From an uncultured Pseudomonadota bacterium (GTDB lineage Bacteria > Pseudomonadota > Gammaproteobacteria > Steroidobacterales > Steroidobacteraceae), in the NCBI GenBank assembly GCA_903908825.1, contig CAIVTJ010000121.1, forward strand, positions 1 to 42,112: a stretch of DNA of 42,112 bases, written 5' to 3'. The notes beneath the pieces are model-generated. The model ran no database searches and was not told the origin of the DNA. It saw only the letters and a list, made by a program, of their open reading frames with translations. Every line of letters begins with the position of its first letter. Position 1 is the stretch's first letter. Below, piece after piece: positions 7,292 to 16,111 of the stretch. The position numbers and the translations under genes were made by a program.

Positions 7292-10144
7292 TTATTTCAG
7301 CGTCAGGTCGATGCGCAGGTGCTGTGCATCGACGCCGGCCGGCGACGCGTTGATAACGAACAGGCGCGCCGGCTCCAGGCCGGTGTTCTGCAGCAGCGCA
7401 TCTAAGATCGCTGTTGCGCGCGCGCGTCCCAGTTCTTGCAGATCAAGGTCCGTCACCTGCCAGCGCGCCAGCAGTTGCGCTTCCAGTTCCGCCGCCGCCT
7501 CGGCGGGCGGTGCGGGCGCTTTGGCACCGGCTTCGGCGTGCCAGACGCTGAGTAACTGCTGATAGCGGTCAGGGCCTGCACTGGCCGCCGCAGCTTGTAG
7601 TTGCGCAGCGAGCCGGCGCTGTAGCAGGGCGGGCCGGTCGAACTCGGCTGACCAAGCCGCCGGAACTTCCAGTTCGAGTGCCGGTCGCTCTTTGAGCGCC
7701 GTGGCCAGTGTTGCCAAGCGTTTGTGATCAGCCTCATCCAGAGTCGCCAGACCCGGCTCAAACACGATCTGATTGACCTCGGCATCGTTGCCGCCGAATA
7801 GATTGCCGATGAAGGAGAACGGCGAGGTCACCACCTTGACCAGCAGGTTTACAAACGCCTTCCAGATGATCGGGCCGACGCGAAACTGCGGGTCATCCAA
7901 GGTGCCGGTGATCGGCAGGTCGATATCGATGACGCCGTTGCGGTCTTTGAGCAGCGCAATGGCCAGACGCACCGGCAGTGTGGTGGCTTCGGGGCTGCTG
8001 ACTTTGTCGCCCAACTCGAGTTGGTTGATGACCACATGGTGACCTGCCTTGAGCTTGCGGTTATCGATCTTGTAGGACAGATCGACGTTGAGTTTGCCCT
8101 TGCGGATCTGATAGCCCGCGAAATAGCCCGAGTAAGGCGTCACCGTAGTCAGTTCCATATTGCTGAACTTCAGCGCCATGTCTGAATAAGCGGTGGCCGA
8201 CAGCAGGTTGATCTCGCCGCTGATCAGCGCCGGCGCATAGCGATCGACGGCGCCGCGTAGATCCACCTTGGCGCGTGTGCCCGCAGCGCTGGACAGGCCC
8301 ACGATGTTGCCCTTGAGTTCGCCGATACCGATGGCGAAGTTGGGCTTGATCCAAAGGTCCTCGAAGTTGGCCGAGCCATTTTCGATACGCACCTGACCTA
8401 TCGTGATATCCATCGGCGGCGCGGCAGGTGCTGCAGCAGGCGTGGGCTGCGGCACTGAGCTATCGGGGGAGTCGGTAGTGGCGATAGGCGCAGCACCCGG
8501 ATTGAGTATGTGCGTCAGGTTGAGCGTGCGATCGCCACCGACGATGACGCGCGCATAAGGTGTTTGCGCCACGATCTCGCGGATGTGCAGGTGCTGCGGA
8601 TTGCTGCGGTAGTCCACGCCGAGGGCTTGCAGGCGTTGCCATTTGACGAAGTCCTGACGCAGCTCGTTATCGATGCTGCGCAAGTCCCGTACATCAACAC
8701 TGCCGCTGGCATCCAGCAGCGACTTCGCGCTGTGCTGCACCTGCAGTTGCGCGCTGAGCCGGCCACTCAATAGCGACATAGCCGTCTGCTGCTGCAAATA
8801 CGGCTGCGCCGCGCGCAGGTCGATATCTGCGAGCTTCAGTAGCCCTTTGAAGTTCAGGCTGTCCGGATGCAGTTGCCCGTCCAGTTGTAAGTGGCCGGAG
8901 TCACCGACCTGCAGGCCGAGTTTGACCGGCAGCGCGGGCTTGAGATCATTGCTCAGTCCGGTGATGCCCAGCGACACATCAGCCAGCTGTAGCTGGCCAT
9001 TGGGCTTCAGCGTCTGATCGAGTAACTCGACACGCAGTCCAGCGACCGCCAACTCCTGCAACGCATAGCGCCAGTCCCCGCCGGTGCCCGGCGTTGGTGT
9101 GGTCGGCGCTGGTGTGGTCGACGCAGCCGGTGCAGGCGGCGCACCTGCCAGATCAAGCAGGTTTAAATGCCCGTCAGGCAGCAGCGTGGCGTTTATAGCG
9201 CCGCCCTGCAGCGCCACCCGTTCGATGCTCAGCTTGCGTGTGGTGATGTCCGCTTTCACACCAGCGACAGTGATGCTGTCGAGTTGCACGCTGTCCTGGG
9301 CTGCATCGCGCGCCCGCAGACCCAGTTGCGTGATGGCCAGTTGCGCAATACCGGCCTGCAGTTGCAGCGGACCGTCGCCGCTGACCAGACGATAGTCGCC
9401 GTTGAGCGTGATGTTGCCGGACGACAGCACCAGCGGCAGTTGCTCGCCCAAGTAGCTTGCCAGCGTGGCGACCTGCAAACCCTCAATGCGAAACTCACCG
9501 TTGGAGCGGAACGGATCCAACTGCAGCTTGCCGCTCCAATCGAGTAGTTCACCGGCATCCGAGCGCGCCACGAAGTGATAGCCGTTGCCGGTTTCATCCA
9601 GCGTGCTGAAATGCGTCAGCTCAAACCGGATGGGTTTGAGCTCCAGTGCGAAAGGCTTGGGCCGGTCCAGTTCCTGCAGTCCGATCTGGCCGGCGTTGAG
9701 TGCCAGCCTATCGACAGCCAGGCGTAGCGGCGTGTCGTCACCGCTGTCCGGGCCGGCAAGCCGTGCCAGATCGGCCAGATTGAGCTGCCCGTCTTTGCCG
9801 ATGATCGCCTGCACGGCGAGGCCATCGATTTGCAGTGAACGCAGGTGCGGGCCGCGCATCCACAGGCTGGCCCCTAAACGCGCGCTGACCTGCAGCTGCT
9901 GCCAGCTGATGAGCGGTTTGCCGTTGGCATCGGGCAGGCTTACGCCCTTGATCGTCAATTGGAGCCGGTAAGGGTTGAAGGTGATCTCGCCGACGGTCAG
10001 CGGCCGTTGCAGCCGCTCTTGCACCAGGCCTGTGGCCAGCGAGCGCACCAGCGGTGGCGCTGCCCAGAAACCCAAGGCCGTCCACAGCGCACCCAGCGCG
10101 GCAACGATGATCAGCAGTTTGACGGCCAGTGTCCGGATGCGCAT
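7292..10144 (-). CDS. Large DUF748 / AsmA-like envelope protein
   Basis: Protein of 950 residues with one N-terminal membrane segment (about 7-30, VKLLIIVAALGALWTALGFW) and a long periplasmic part rich in beta-strand. The pattern fits DUF748 proteins of the AsmA-like group, whose better-known members bridge the periplasm and move lipids. Family-like landmarks are FNPYRLQLTIKGVSL near the N-terminus and PYSGYFAGYQIRKGKLNVDLSYKI, DRNGVIDIDLPITG and VFEPGLATLD towards the C-terminus. A Pro/Ala/Thr-rich linker lies around residues 338-355. The ATG at 10144 has a strong Shine-Dalgarno (AAAGGGGG) just upstream. The gene diverges from the DUF883-led operon. Function in lipid transport is inferred from the fold class. 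Confidence 0.85.
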   Translation of the reverse strand: MRIRTLAVKLLIIVAALGALWTALGFWAAPPLVRSLATGLVQERLQRPLTVGEITFNPYRLQLTIKGVSLPDANGKPLISWQQLQVSARLGASLWMRGPHLRSLQIDGLAVQAIIGKDGQLNLADLARLAGPDSGDDTPLRLAVDRLALNAGQIGLQELDRPKPFALELKPIRFELTHFSTLDETGNGYHFVARSDAGELLDWSGKLQLDPFRSNGEFRIEGLQVATLASYLGEQLPLVLSSGNITLNGDYRLVSGDGPLQLQAGIAQLAITQLGLRARDAAQDSVQLDSITVAGVKADITTRKLSIERVALQGGAINATLLPDGHLNLLDLAGAPPAPAASTTPAPTTPTPGTGGDWRYALQELAVAGLRVELLDQTLKPNGQLQLADVSLGITGLSNDLKPALPVKLGLQVGDSGHLQLDGQLHPDSLNFKGLLKLADIDLRAAQPYLQQQTAMSLLSGRLSAQLQVQHSAKSLLDASGSVDVRDLRSIDNELRQDFVKWQRLQALGVDYRSNPQHLHIREIVAQTPYARVIVGGDRTLNLTHILNPGAAPIATTDSPDSSVPQPTPAAAPAAPPMDITIGQVRIENGSANFEDLWIKPNFAIGIGELKGNIVGLSSAAGTRAKVDLRGAVDRYAPALISGEINLLSATAYSDMALKFSNMELTTVTPYSGYFAGYQIRKGKLNVDLSYKIDNRKLKAGHHVVINQLELGDKVSSPEATTLPVRLAIALLKDRNGVIDIDLPITGTLDDPQFRVGPIIWKAFVNLLVKVVTSPFSFIGNLFGGNDAEVNQIVFEPGLATLDEADHKRLATLATALKERPALELEVPAAWSAEFDRPALLQRRLAAQLQAAAASAGPDRYQQLLSVWHAEAGAKAPAPPAEAAAELEAQLLARWQVTDLDLQELGRARATAILDALLQNTGLEPARLFVINASPAGVDAQHLRIDLTLK

Positions 10145-10275
10145 GGATGCCCCCTTTTGCGGCTGATAGTACCCGCAGCCGGCACGTAGAAGTACTGCCC
10201 CATGCGCTCACCTGCCGGCCGCAGCGGGGGCTAGAATCGACCGTACGGGTCACCTATCACACGGAGTCTGTTGCC

Positions 10276-10590
10276 ATGACCAAGCCCACTGTCGATGCGC
10301 TGATGGACGACGTTCGTCAGGCGCTGGCCGAGGTCGAGCAGATGCTCAAGGCCGGGGCCGATCAAGCCGGTGAACAACTGGCGGACCGCGTCGATGACAC
10401 GCGCGTGCGGGCTGAGCGCACGCTGCACGATGCGCACGAGCGGCTCAGCTCGCTGCAGGACGAGCTGAGCTCACGGGCACGCCGGTCGGTGCGCGACGCC
10501 GATCGCTACGTGCACGACAACCCATGGCAGGCCATCGGTATCGCCGCCGGTCTGGCCTTCGTTGTGGGCCTGCTGGTCAGCCGGCGCTGA
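10276..10590 (+). CDS. DUF883 (ElaB/YqjD/CsbD-like) membrane-anchored protein
   Basis: Small protein of 104 residues. A charged, heptad-rich N-terminal helix (about 1-75) resembles a coiled coil. It is followed by DNPWQAIGIAAGLAFVVGLLVSRR, the C-terminal membrane anchor typical of the DUF883 family. E. coli YqjD and ElaB bind stationary-phase ribosomes at the inner membrane. I chose the ATG at 10276 because a GGAG lies 9 nt upstream and upstream codons are not family-like. It is the first gene of a three-gene set that mirrors E. coli yqjD-yqjE-yqjK. A candidate -10 box (TAGAAT, 10232-10237) has no convincing -35 partner. Confidence 0.88.
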   Translation: MTKPTVDALMDDVRQALAEVEQMLKAGADQAGEQLADRVDDTRVRAERTLHDAHERLSSLQDELSSRARRSVRDADRYVHDNPWQAIGIAAGLAFVVGLLVSRR

Positions 10591-10592
10591 CC

Positions 10593-11003
10593 GTGTCTGG
10601 CACCAGCGACCCGCGTGATCGCCCGCAAGGTCTGCTTGAAGCCTTGCGTTCGCTATTGGCCAGCGTGCTGCAGTTGCTGCATACCCGCGTTGAGCTGTTC
10701 ACCCTCGAGGTTCAAGAACAGGTGCAGCGTCTGCTGTGGTTGTTCGTGTGGACCATCGTGGCGTTGTTCTGTGGCAGCCTGACCGTGTTGATGCTGTGCA
10801 TAACGGTGTTGATTGCCTGCTGGGACAGTCATCGTCTGTTAGCAGCAGGTTGTTTAACAGGCGGCCTGCTGGTGTTGTTGCTGGCTGCGCTGCTGGCTTT
10901 GCGGGCGCAATGGCGGGCCAGCCCGCGCTGGCTGGACGCAAGCCTCGATGAGCTGCAGCGGGATGCTGACGTCCTGCGTGACCGCTCAACACGGAGTCCG
11001 TGA
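10593..11003 (+). CDS. Phage holin family (YqjE-like) membrane protein
   Basis: Protein of 136 residues with two strong membrane helices (about 46-72, LLWLFVWTIVALFCGSLTVL, and about 82-107). An amphipathic N-terminal helix rich in Leu and Gln and a charged C-terminal tail flank them. This matches the YqjE / putative Actinobacterial holin-X family. The start is uncertain: the GTG at 10593 lies 2 nt after the DUF883 stop and fits the operon, while an ATG at 10524 would overlap that gene by 67 nt. The neighbours on both sides match yqjD and yqjK, supporting the assignment. Confidence 0.8.
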   Translation: MSGTSDPRDRPQGLLEALRSLLASVLQLLHTRVELFTLEVQEQVQRLLWLFVWTIVALFCGSLTVLMLCITVLIACWDSHRLLAAGCLTGGLLVLLLAALLALRAQWRASPRWLDASLDELQRDADVLRDRSTRSP

Positions 11004-11299
11004 TGAATGCGCGGCAGCAGGCTTTAGCGCAACGTCGCCAGTTGCTGCAGCTGCGCAGCAGTCTGTTGCGCCAGGATCTGCTGCTGCAGTGCCAGCAGTT
11101 GTCCCAGCGCACCCGGCCCGCGACGCTGGCCATCGACTGGCTCCAGGGCTTGTTACGCCGGCCTATGCTGGCCACGGCAGCCGGCGCTTTGCTGCTGACG
11201 CTGCGGCCGCTACGGGCCTTTAAATGGGCCTCGCGCGGGGCGCTGGCCGTGTCGCTGTTGCGGCAGGTGCTGGCCGTTGTTACGGCTGTGCGTCGCTAG
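11003..11299 (+). CDS. YqjK-like small basic protein
   Basis: Protein of 98 residues, very rich in Gln, Leu and Arg. The N-terminal part ([20 protein letters not shown]) is an amphipathic helix like that of YqjK. A weakly hydrophobic segment follows (about 53-70). The ATG at 11003 shares one base with the preceding TGA and has a good ribosome binding site (ACGGAG, 10991-10996). Its molecular function is unknown. The assignment relies on position after DUF883 and YqjE-like genes as well as composition. Its stop overlaps the stop of the opposing yciH gene through the palindrome CTAG. Confidence 0.75.
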   Translation: MNARQQALAQRRQLLQLRSSLLRQDLLLQCQQLSQRTRPATLAIDWLQGLLRRPMLATAAGALLLTLRPLRAFKWASRGALAVSLLRQVLAVVTAVRR

Positions 11300-11619
11300 C
11301 CGCCCGAGCGTTTGGCGTCGTAGCCCAGCTTGATCATCTCGGCTACCAGCTTGTCGCGGTGGTCACCCTGTATCTCGATCACAGTGCCGTTGACGGCGCC
11401 GCCCGCGCCGCAGGTTTTTTTAAGCTTGGTGGCCAGCTCTTCCAAGGCCGCGGCCGCCAGCGGCAATCCGGTGATGACGGTTACGCCCTTACCGCCGCGG
11501 CCGGCCACCTCGCGGCCGACGCGCACTTTGGGCGGCCCTTTGCCGGCCTGCGGCGCCGGCGTGACCGGCTTGGGTGCGTGTTGCATCACCACGCCGCGAT
11601 AAGTGAACTTAGCCTTCAT
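11296..11619 (-). CDS. yciH: SUI1-family translation factor YciH
   Basis: Bacterial homologue of eukaryotic initiation factor 1, 107 residues from the ATG at 11619. A short Pro/Ala-rich N-terminal part precedes the SUI1 domain (about 35-107). Landmarks are [41 protein letters not shown] and the C-terminal [10 protein letters not shown]. Members act at the small ribosomal subunit, probably in start-site fidelity. A GTG at 11625 and a later ATG (residue 12) are alternative starts, and no clear Shine-Dalgarno resolves them. The gene diverges from the MFS transporter with a gap of 34 nt. Confidence 0.92.
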   Translation of the reverse strand: MKAKFTYRGVVMQHAPKPVTPAPQAGKGPPKVRVGREVAGRGGKGVTVITGLPLAAAALEELATKLKKTCGAGGAVNGTVIEIQGDHRDKLVAEMIKLGYDAKRSGG

Positions 11620-11653
11620 ATACACTACGCAAAATAAGAATCAGGGGTCGCTA

Positions 11654-13285
11654 ATGTCCACGATGCCGGGCCTGCTAGACAAGACACGTACCGTCGCCGC
11701 ACCAGGATTTAACCGCTGGCTCATCCCGCCGGCGGCCTTGGCCATCCACCTGTGCATCGGCATGGCCTATGGCTTCAGCGTGTTCTGGCTACCCTTGTCG
11801 CGCGCTGTCGGCATCACCGCACCTGTAGCCTGTGCCGCCGATGCCTCCTTGTGGACTTCGCTGACCACCAGCAGCTGCGACTGGTCTGTGGCGCTGCTGG
11901 GCTGGACCTATACGCTGTTCTTTGTGCTGCTGGGCTCCTCCGCGGCGCTGTTCGGCCACTGGCTCGAGACGGCCGGGCCGCGCAAAGCCGGTGTGGTGTC
12001 GGCGCTGTGCTGGTCGGGCGGTTTGGCGCTGGCGGCGCTGGGCGTGCAGCAGCATCAGTTGTGGCTGGTCTGGCTGGGCGCGGGCGTCATCGGTGGCATC
12101 GGCTTGGGACTGGGCTACATCTCGCCGGTGTCCACGCTCATCAAATGGTTTCCGGATCGTCGCGGCATGGCCACCGGTATGGCGATCATGGGTTTTGGCG
12201 GGGGCGCCATGCTCGGCGCGCCGATGGCCGACCTGCTGATGAAACACTTTGCCGGCCCCACGCAAGTGGGCGTGTGGCAGACCTTCCTGGTGATGGCGGC
12301 GGTCTATGCCGTGTCGATGTTGCTAGGCGCCTTCGGTTACCGCGTGCCGCCTACCGGTTGGAAACCGCAAGGCTGGACGCCGCCGGTCGCCGGCGCACAG
12401 GCCATGGTCACCACCCGGCATCTGCATGTCGACCGGGTGTGGTCCACGCCGCAGTTCTGGTTGCTGTGGGGTGTGCTGTGCCTGAACGTCAGCGCCGGCA
12501 TCGGTGTGGTGGGTATGGCCTCGCCCATGTTGCAGGAGGTGTTCGGTGGACGCTTGCTGGGTAAGGCGTTGCCGCTGGCCGATTTGATTCCAGCCGATCG
12601 TGCGCAGGTGGCCACCATCGCTGCGGCGTTTGCGGGTCTGCTATCGCTGTTCAACATCCTGGGCCGTATCTTCTGGGCCTCTTTTTCCGATGTCATCGGC
12701 CGCAAGGCCACGTACTTCGTGTTCTTCCTGCTGGGCATCGCGCTTTATGCGGCAGCGCCTTCTGCGGGCGGCGCGGGTCAGGTGGCGCTGTTCGTCGCCT
12801 TGTTCTGCGTCATTCTCACCATGTACGGCGGCGGCTTTGCCACCATCCCGGCTTATCTGGCTGATTTGTTCGGCACGCAGCATGTGGGTGCCATCCATGG
12901 CCGTCTGCTGACGGCGTGGTCCGTGGCCGGCATCCTCGGACCGGTGGTGGTCAACTACATCCGTGAGTTCCAGTTGGCCCACGGTGTGCCGGCCAGTCAG
13001 GCCTACAACACGACCTTGTACATTCTCGCCGGCTTTCTGCTGCTGGGCAGTCTGTGCAACCTGCTGGTGCGTCCGGTGGCCGCAGAACGTTTCATGAGCG
13101 ATGAAGAGCTGGCGCGTGAACGGGCGCTGGCCCATGAAGTGGCCAGTCGTGAACAACTGCAGGCCGGTGAGCAGCAGCGCATCACGCCTGTGGCGCTGGT
13201 GGTGCTGGCCTGGGTGGCCGTCGGCGTGCCCATGGCGTGGGGCATCTGGACGACGGTCATCAAGGCGCTGCCGCTGTTCAGATAA
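11654..13285 (+). CDS. MFS transporter, oxalate/formate antiporter (OFA)-like
   Basis: Inner membrane transporter of 543 residues with about 12 membrane helices. A typical MFS loop (PDRRGMATGMAIMGFGGG) lies between helices of the first half, and the conserved WASFSDVIGRK follows helix 7-8. The family resemblance is to OFA (oxalate:formate antiporter-like) and YhjX-type carriers of monocarboxylates. A long loop after helix 1 contains four Cys-flanked positions (CAADASLW and SSCDW). The ATG at 11654 is preceded by AGGGGT. The substrate cannot be read from the sequence. The last bases overlap the end of the opposing MATE gene by 8 nt. Confidence 0.85.
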   Translation: MSTMPGLLDKTRTVAAPGFNRWLIPPAALAIHLCIGMAYGFSVFWLPLSRAVGITAPVACAADASLWTSLTTSSCDWSVALLGWTYTLFFVLLGSSAALFGHWLETAGPRKAGVVSALCWSGGLALAALGVQQHQLWLVWLGAGVIGGIGLGLGYISPVSTLIKWFPDRRGMATGMAIMGFGGGAMLGAPMADLLMKHFAGPTQVGVWQTFLVMAAVYAVSMLLGAFGYRVPPTGWKPQGWTPPVAGAQAMVTTRHLHVDRVWSTPQFWLLWGVLCLNVSAGIGVVGMASPMLQEVFGGRLLGKALPLADLIPADRAQVATIAAAFAGLLSLFNILGRIFWASFSDVIGRKATYFVFFLLGIALYAAAPSAGGAGQVALFVALFCVILTMYGGGFATIPAYLADLFGTQHVGAIHGRLLTAWSVAGILGPVVVNYIREFQLAHGVPASQAYNTTLYILAGFLLLGSLCNLLVRPVAAERFMSDEELARERALAHEVASREQLQAGEQQRITPVALVVLAWVAVGVPMAWGIWTTVIKALPLFR

Positions 13286-14636
13286 GCCGGTCGATCTTCT
13301 TGTGCCGCCACACCAGGCGGTAGTAAGTCGATTGCGCGATCAGCATGGTGATGAAAGTGGCGGGGTAACCCCACCACACGCCTTCGAGGCCGATCCGGTG
13401 GCTGAGCAGCCAAGCCACCGGCACCTCGACAAAGGCGATGGCGCTGATGGCGATCAGCGTGGGCACCATCACCGTGCCGCTCGAGCGCATGACCGCCGAC
13501 ACCACCGACGCGCAGCCCCACAGCAGCGTGCTCCACAACACGATGTGCAGCATGCGCTGCGCCAGTTCGGTCACTTGAGCGTCATGTGTGAACAGGCCGA
13601 TGATCGAACGTGAGAACACATAGCACAGCAGCAGCAGCGAGCCGGTCACGGCAAAGTTGAGCAGGATGCCGGTACGGGTGATCGGGCCCAGGCGCTCCGG
13701 GTGGCCGGCACCAATGGCCTGTGCGCCCAATATGGATGCGGCAATGGCGATAGACATCGCCGGGAACTGCACATAGCCCAGCACCTGATTGCCCATGCCA
13801 TAGGCAGCTGTGGCCGGCGAACCGAAGCCATTGACCAGCGACAGCAGCGCGATCTCGGCCAGCGACAAGACCACCATCTGCAGCGCCGTGGGTATGCCGA
13901 TACGCAGCACCGCCAGCAAAATCTTGCGCTCGATGCGCAAGTGCGCAAACAGCGCGGCGTTGGGTGCCAAGGGGTGGTCTTTACGCCGCAGGAACCAGGC
14001 CAGCCAGATCAAGGTGACAATAAATGAGGTCACCGAGGCATAGGCGGCGCTGGTCACGCCCAGTCGCGGCAGACCGAGCCAACCTTGGATCAAGGCTGGG
14101 GTGACGATCAAGCCCACACAGGTCGACACTAACAGCGCCTTGAGTGGCGTGACCATGTCACTGACACCGCGCAATATCGAGGTTGCGATCATGAACAAGA
14201 AGAAGCCCGGCATCGTCAGCAGCATGATGCGCGAATAGGCCGTCGCATCGGCCAGGATGTCGGCCGGTGTGGCCAGTGCGCGCAGCAGCGCCGGCGCAAA
14301 CAGTCCGCCCAGCGCTGCGATGACCAGCCCGCCGAAAAAGCCCACGGTCAGCGTGGTGCCGGCCACAGCGCGCACGCGTTCGTGGTTTTTAGCACCCCAG
14401 GCTTGGCCGATCAGCACCGACGAGCCGGTGCCCAAGCCCAGCACGAAAGACAGCAGAAACAGCATCAGCGGGAAGAACGCAGAGGCTGCGGCCAATGCGC
14501 CGACCCCCACCATTTTGCCGACGAAGATGTTGTTGATGGTCCCGGACAGCGCCTGCAGGATGTTGGACAACATCATCGGACCCAGAAACAACAGGAAGGT
14601 TTTCCAGACGGGGCGTTGGGTGTTCAAAGCGGGCAC
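13278..14636 (-). CDS. MATE family multidrug/Na+ efflux transporter
   Basis: Inner membrane protein of 452 residues with about 12 predicted helices in two related halves. It shows MATE-type features: FLGPMMLSNILQALSGTINNIFVGKMVG near the N-terminus, GQAWGAKNHERV in the first half and GAQAIGAGHPERLG at the matching place in the second half. Such proteins export cationic drugs or metabolites in exchange for Na+ or H+. The GTG at 14636 begins the conserved N-terminus, but the ribosome binding site is weak. It is transcribed divergently from the CNNM/CorC gene. Confidence 0.88.
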   Translation of the reverse strand: MPALNTQRPVWKTFLLFLGPMMLSNILQALSGTINNIFVGKMVGVGALAAASAFFPLMLFLLSFVLGLGTGSSVLIGQAWGAKNHERVRAVAGTTLTVGFFGGLVIAALGGLFAPALLRALATPADILADATAYSRIMLLTMPGFFLFMIATSILRGVSDMVTPLKALLVSTCVGLIVTPALIQGWLGLPRLGVTSAAYASVTSFIVTLIWLAWFLRRKDHPLAPNAALFAHLRIERKILLAVLRIGIPTALQMVVLSLAEIALLSLVNGFGSPATAAYGMGNQVLGYVQFPAMSIAIAASILGAQAIGAGHPERLGPITRTGILLNFAVTGSLLLLCYVFSRSIIGLFTHDAQVTELAQRMLHIVLWSTLLWGCASVVSAVMRSSGTVMVPTLIAISAIAFVEVPVAWLLSHRIGLEGVWWGYPATFITMLIAQSTYYRLVWRHKKIDRLI

Positions 14637-14683
14637 CAGGTGGCGGGCAAACCGCGATCAAAACACAACTGCCGGCGACACGG

Positions 14684-14689
14684 TATGAT
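14684..14689 (+). promoter_or_regulatory. Candidate -10 element for the CNNM/CorC gene
   Basis: TATGAT matches the sigma-70 -10 consensus in five of six bases. It would start a transcript just before the stem-loop at 14701-14740, giving a leader of about 70 nt. No good -35 is visible at 17 bp spacing, so this is tentative. Confidence 0.35.
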
Positions 14690-14700
14690 TGCTGTCCCGC

Positions 14701-14740
14701 CGCAGGGCGTTACAGCAGACTTTATGTCTTTACGCCCGCG
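14701..14740 (+). promoter_or_regulatory. Stem-loop in the leader of the CNNM/CorC gene
   Basis: Outer stem CGC-(A)-GGGCGT (14701-14710) pairs with ACGCCCGCG (14732-14740), nine base pairs with one bulged A. Inside it AGAC (14717-14720) can pair with GTCT (14726-14729) around a TTTAT loop. The structure ends 26 nt before the ATG at 14767. No known riboswitch class was recognised. Confidence 0.4.
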
Positions 14741-14766
14741 TCCAGCCGGCAGCAGGAACACCGCTC

Positions 14767-16095
14767 ATGCATGACATGGCCGTGATCCTGGCGCTCATTT
14801 TGCTCAATGGCTTGTTTGCTTCAGCCGAGTTGGCGCTGGTCTCGGCGCGCCGGCCCCGCCTGCAGGCGCTTGCCGATCGCGGCCATCGCGGCGCGCGGGC
14901 GGCCATCGGGCTGCTCAATGACCCCACACGTTTGTTGTCTGCCTCGCAGACCGGCATCACGCTGGTCGGCATCCTCACCGGTGTTTACAGCGGCGCGGCC
15001 TTTTCCCCGGATCTCACGCGCTATTTAAGCGGCTTTGAGCTGATGGCGCCTTATGCCGAGGAAATCGCCTACGGCGCCATCGTGGTCATCATGACCTATG
15101 TGTCGCTGGTGCTGGGTGAGTTAGTCCCCAAGCGTCTGGCCATGGCCCATGCCGACAGCTGGTCGATGCTGGTGGCTTTACCTATGCATTGGTTGGCCAA
15201 CGCCGGCGCACCCTTGGTGTGGTTGCTGCAGCGCTCCACCGAGGGTCTGTTGAAGCTGGTGCCCATGGTCAACGCCTCGCAGGCAGCGGTCACCGACGAC
15301 GATGTACGCGCTCTGGCAGCCGAGGGCATGCACAAGGGCGCGATCCACCGCCATGAGATGGAGATGATCGATTCGGTGCTCAGCCTGGCCGACCGCTCCA
15401 TCGATTCGATCATGGTGCCGCGTGGCGACATTCTGTGGCTGGATGTCGCCGAGCCGGTGGCCGCGTTGTGGGATGAGGCCCGCCGCAGTGGCCATGCGCG
15501 CTTTTTGCTGTGCCGTGGCGAACTCGAGCAACTCATCGGTGTGATCTCGCTGGCCAATCTGGGTGAGGCGCTGCGCCGCGGACACTTGGACCCCGATGCC
15601 GATGTGCAAGCGCCGCTGCATGTGCCTGAGAGCATTTCAGTGCTCAAACTACTCGAAACCTTCCGTCGTTCCAGCGTGCATCTGGCGGTGGTCACCAGCG
15701 AATATGGCGGCATCGAAGGCTTGGTCACGCCAGCCGACATTCTCAAAGCCATCGCCGGTGAATTGCCCGAGATGGGCAGTCGCGATGCCGCCGCTGCGCT
15801 ACAGCGCGAGGACGGCAGCTGGTTGATCGATGGTCATCTGCCGGTCTATGAGGCTGAGCGTGCACTGGGCCGCAAAGATCTGGCGCGGGGTGACAACTAC
15901 CACACCATGGCCGGCTTCGTGCTGTGGCACTTGGGTCGCTTGCCCATGCAGGGCGAGAAGATGGCTTGGCGTGATCTGTCCATCGAAGTGGTCGACATGG
16001 ACGGGCTGGTCATCGACAAGCTGCTTATTGCGCGCCGTGATACGCAGACGCTGCGCACCGGCCAACGGGACGCCAAGCTCGAACGCGAAGCCTGA
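14767..16095 (+). CDS. CNNM / CBS-pair / CorC-HlyC family transporter
   Basis: Inner membrane protein of 442 residues often annotated as a hemolysin homologue. Relatives are linked to Mg2+/Co2+ or other ion export. Domains in order are a DUF21/CNNM membrane region (about 1-180, with LILLNGLFASAELALVSARR and YVSLVLGELVPKRLA), a CBS pair (about 205-325, with DRSIDSIMVPRGDILWLD and VTSEYGGIEGLVTPADILKAI) and a C-terminal CorC/HlyC domain (about 345-430, with YHTMAGFVLWHLGRLP). The ATG at 14767 has AGGAA 9 nt upstream. A stem-loop precedes it. Confidence 0.88.
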   Translation: MHDMAVILALILLNGLFASAELALVSARRPRLQALADRGHRGARAAIGLLNDPTRLLSASQTGITLVGILTGVYSGAAFSPDLTRYLSGFELMAPYAEEIAYGAIVVIMTYVSLVLGELVPKRLAMAHADSWSMLVALPMHWLANAGAPLVWLLQRSTEGLLKLVPMVNASQAAVTDDDVRALAAEGMHKGAIHRHEMEMIDSVLSLADRSIDSIMVPRGDILWLDVAEPVAALWDEARRSGHARFLLCRGELEQLIGVISLANLGEALRRGHLDPDADVQAPLHVPESISVLKLLETFRRSSVHLAVVTSEYGGIEGLVTPADILKAIAGELPEMGSRDAAAALQREDGSWLIDGHLPVYEAERALGRKDLARGDNYHTMAGFVLWHLGRLPMQGEKMAWRDLSIEVVDMDGLVIDKLLIARRDTQTLRTGQRDAKLEREA

Positions 16096-16111
16096 ACCGG
16101 CCCGGTCAGCG

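Noticed and set aside
7280-7306. CTGACG / CGTCAG inverted repeat between the copper chaperone and DUF748 genes
   Set aside because: Only six base pairs with a 15-nt loop and no T-tract, too weak to call a terminator.
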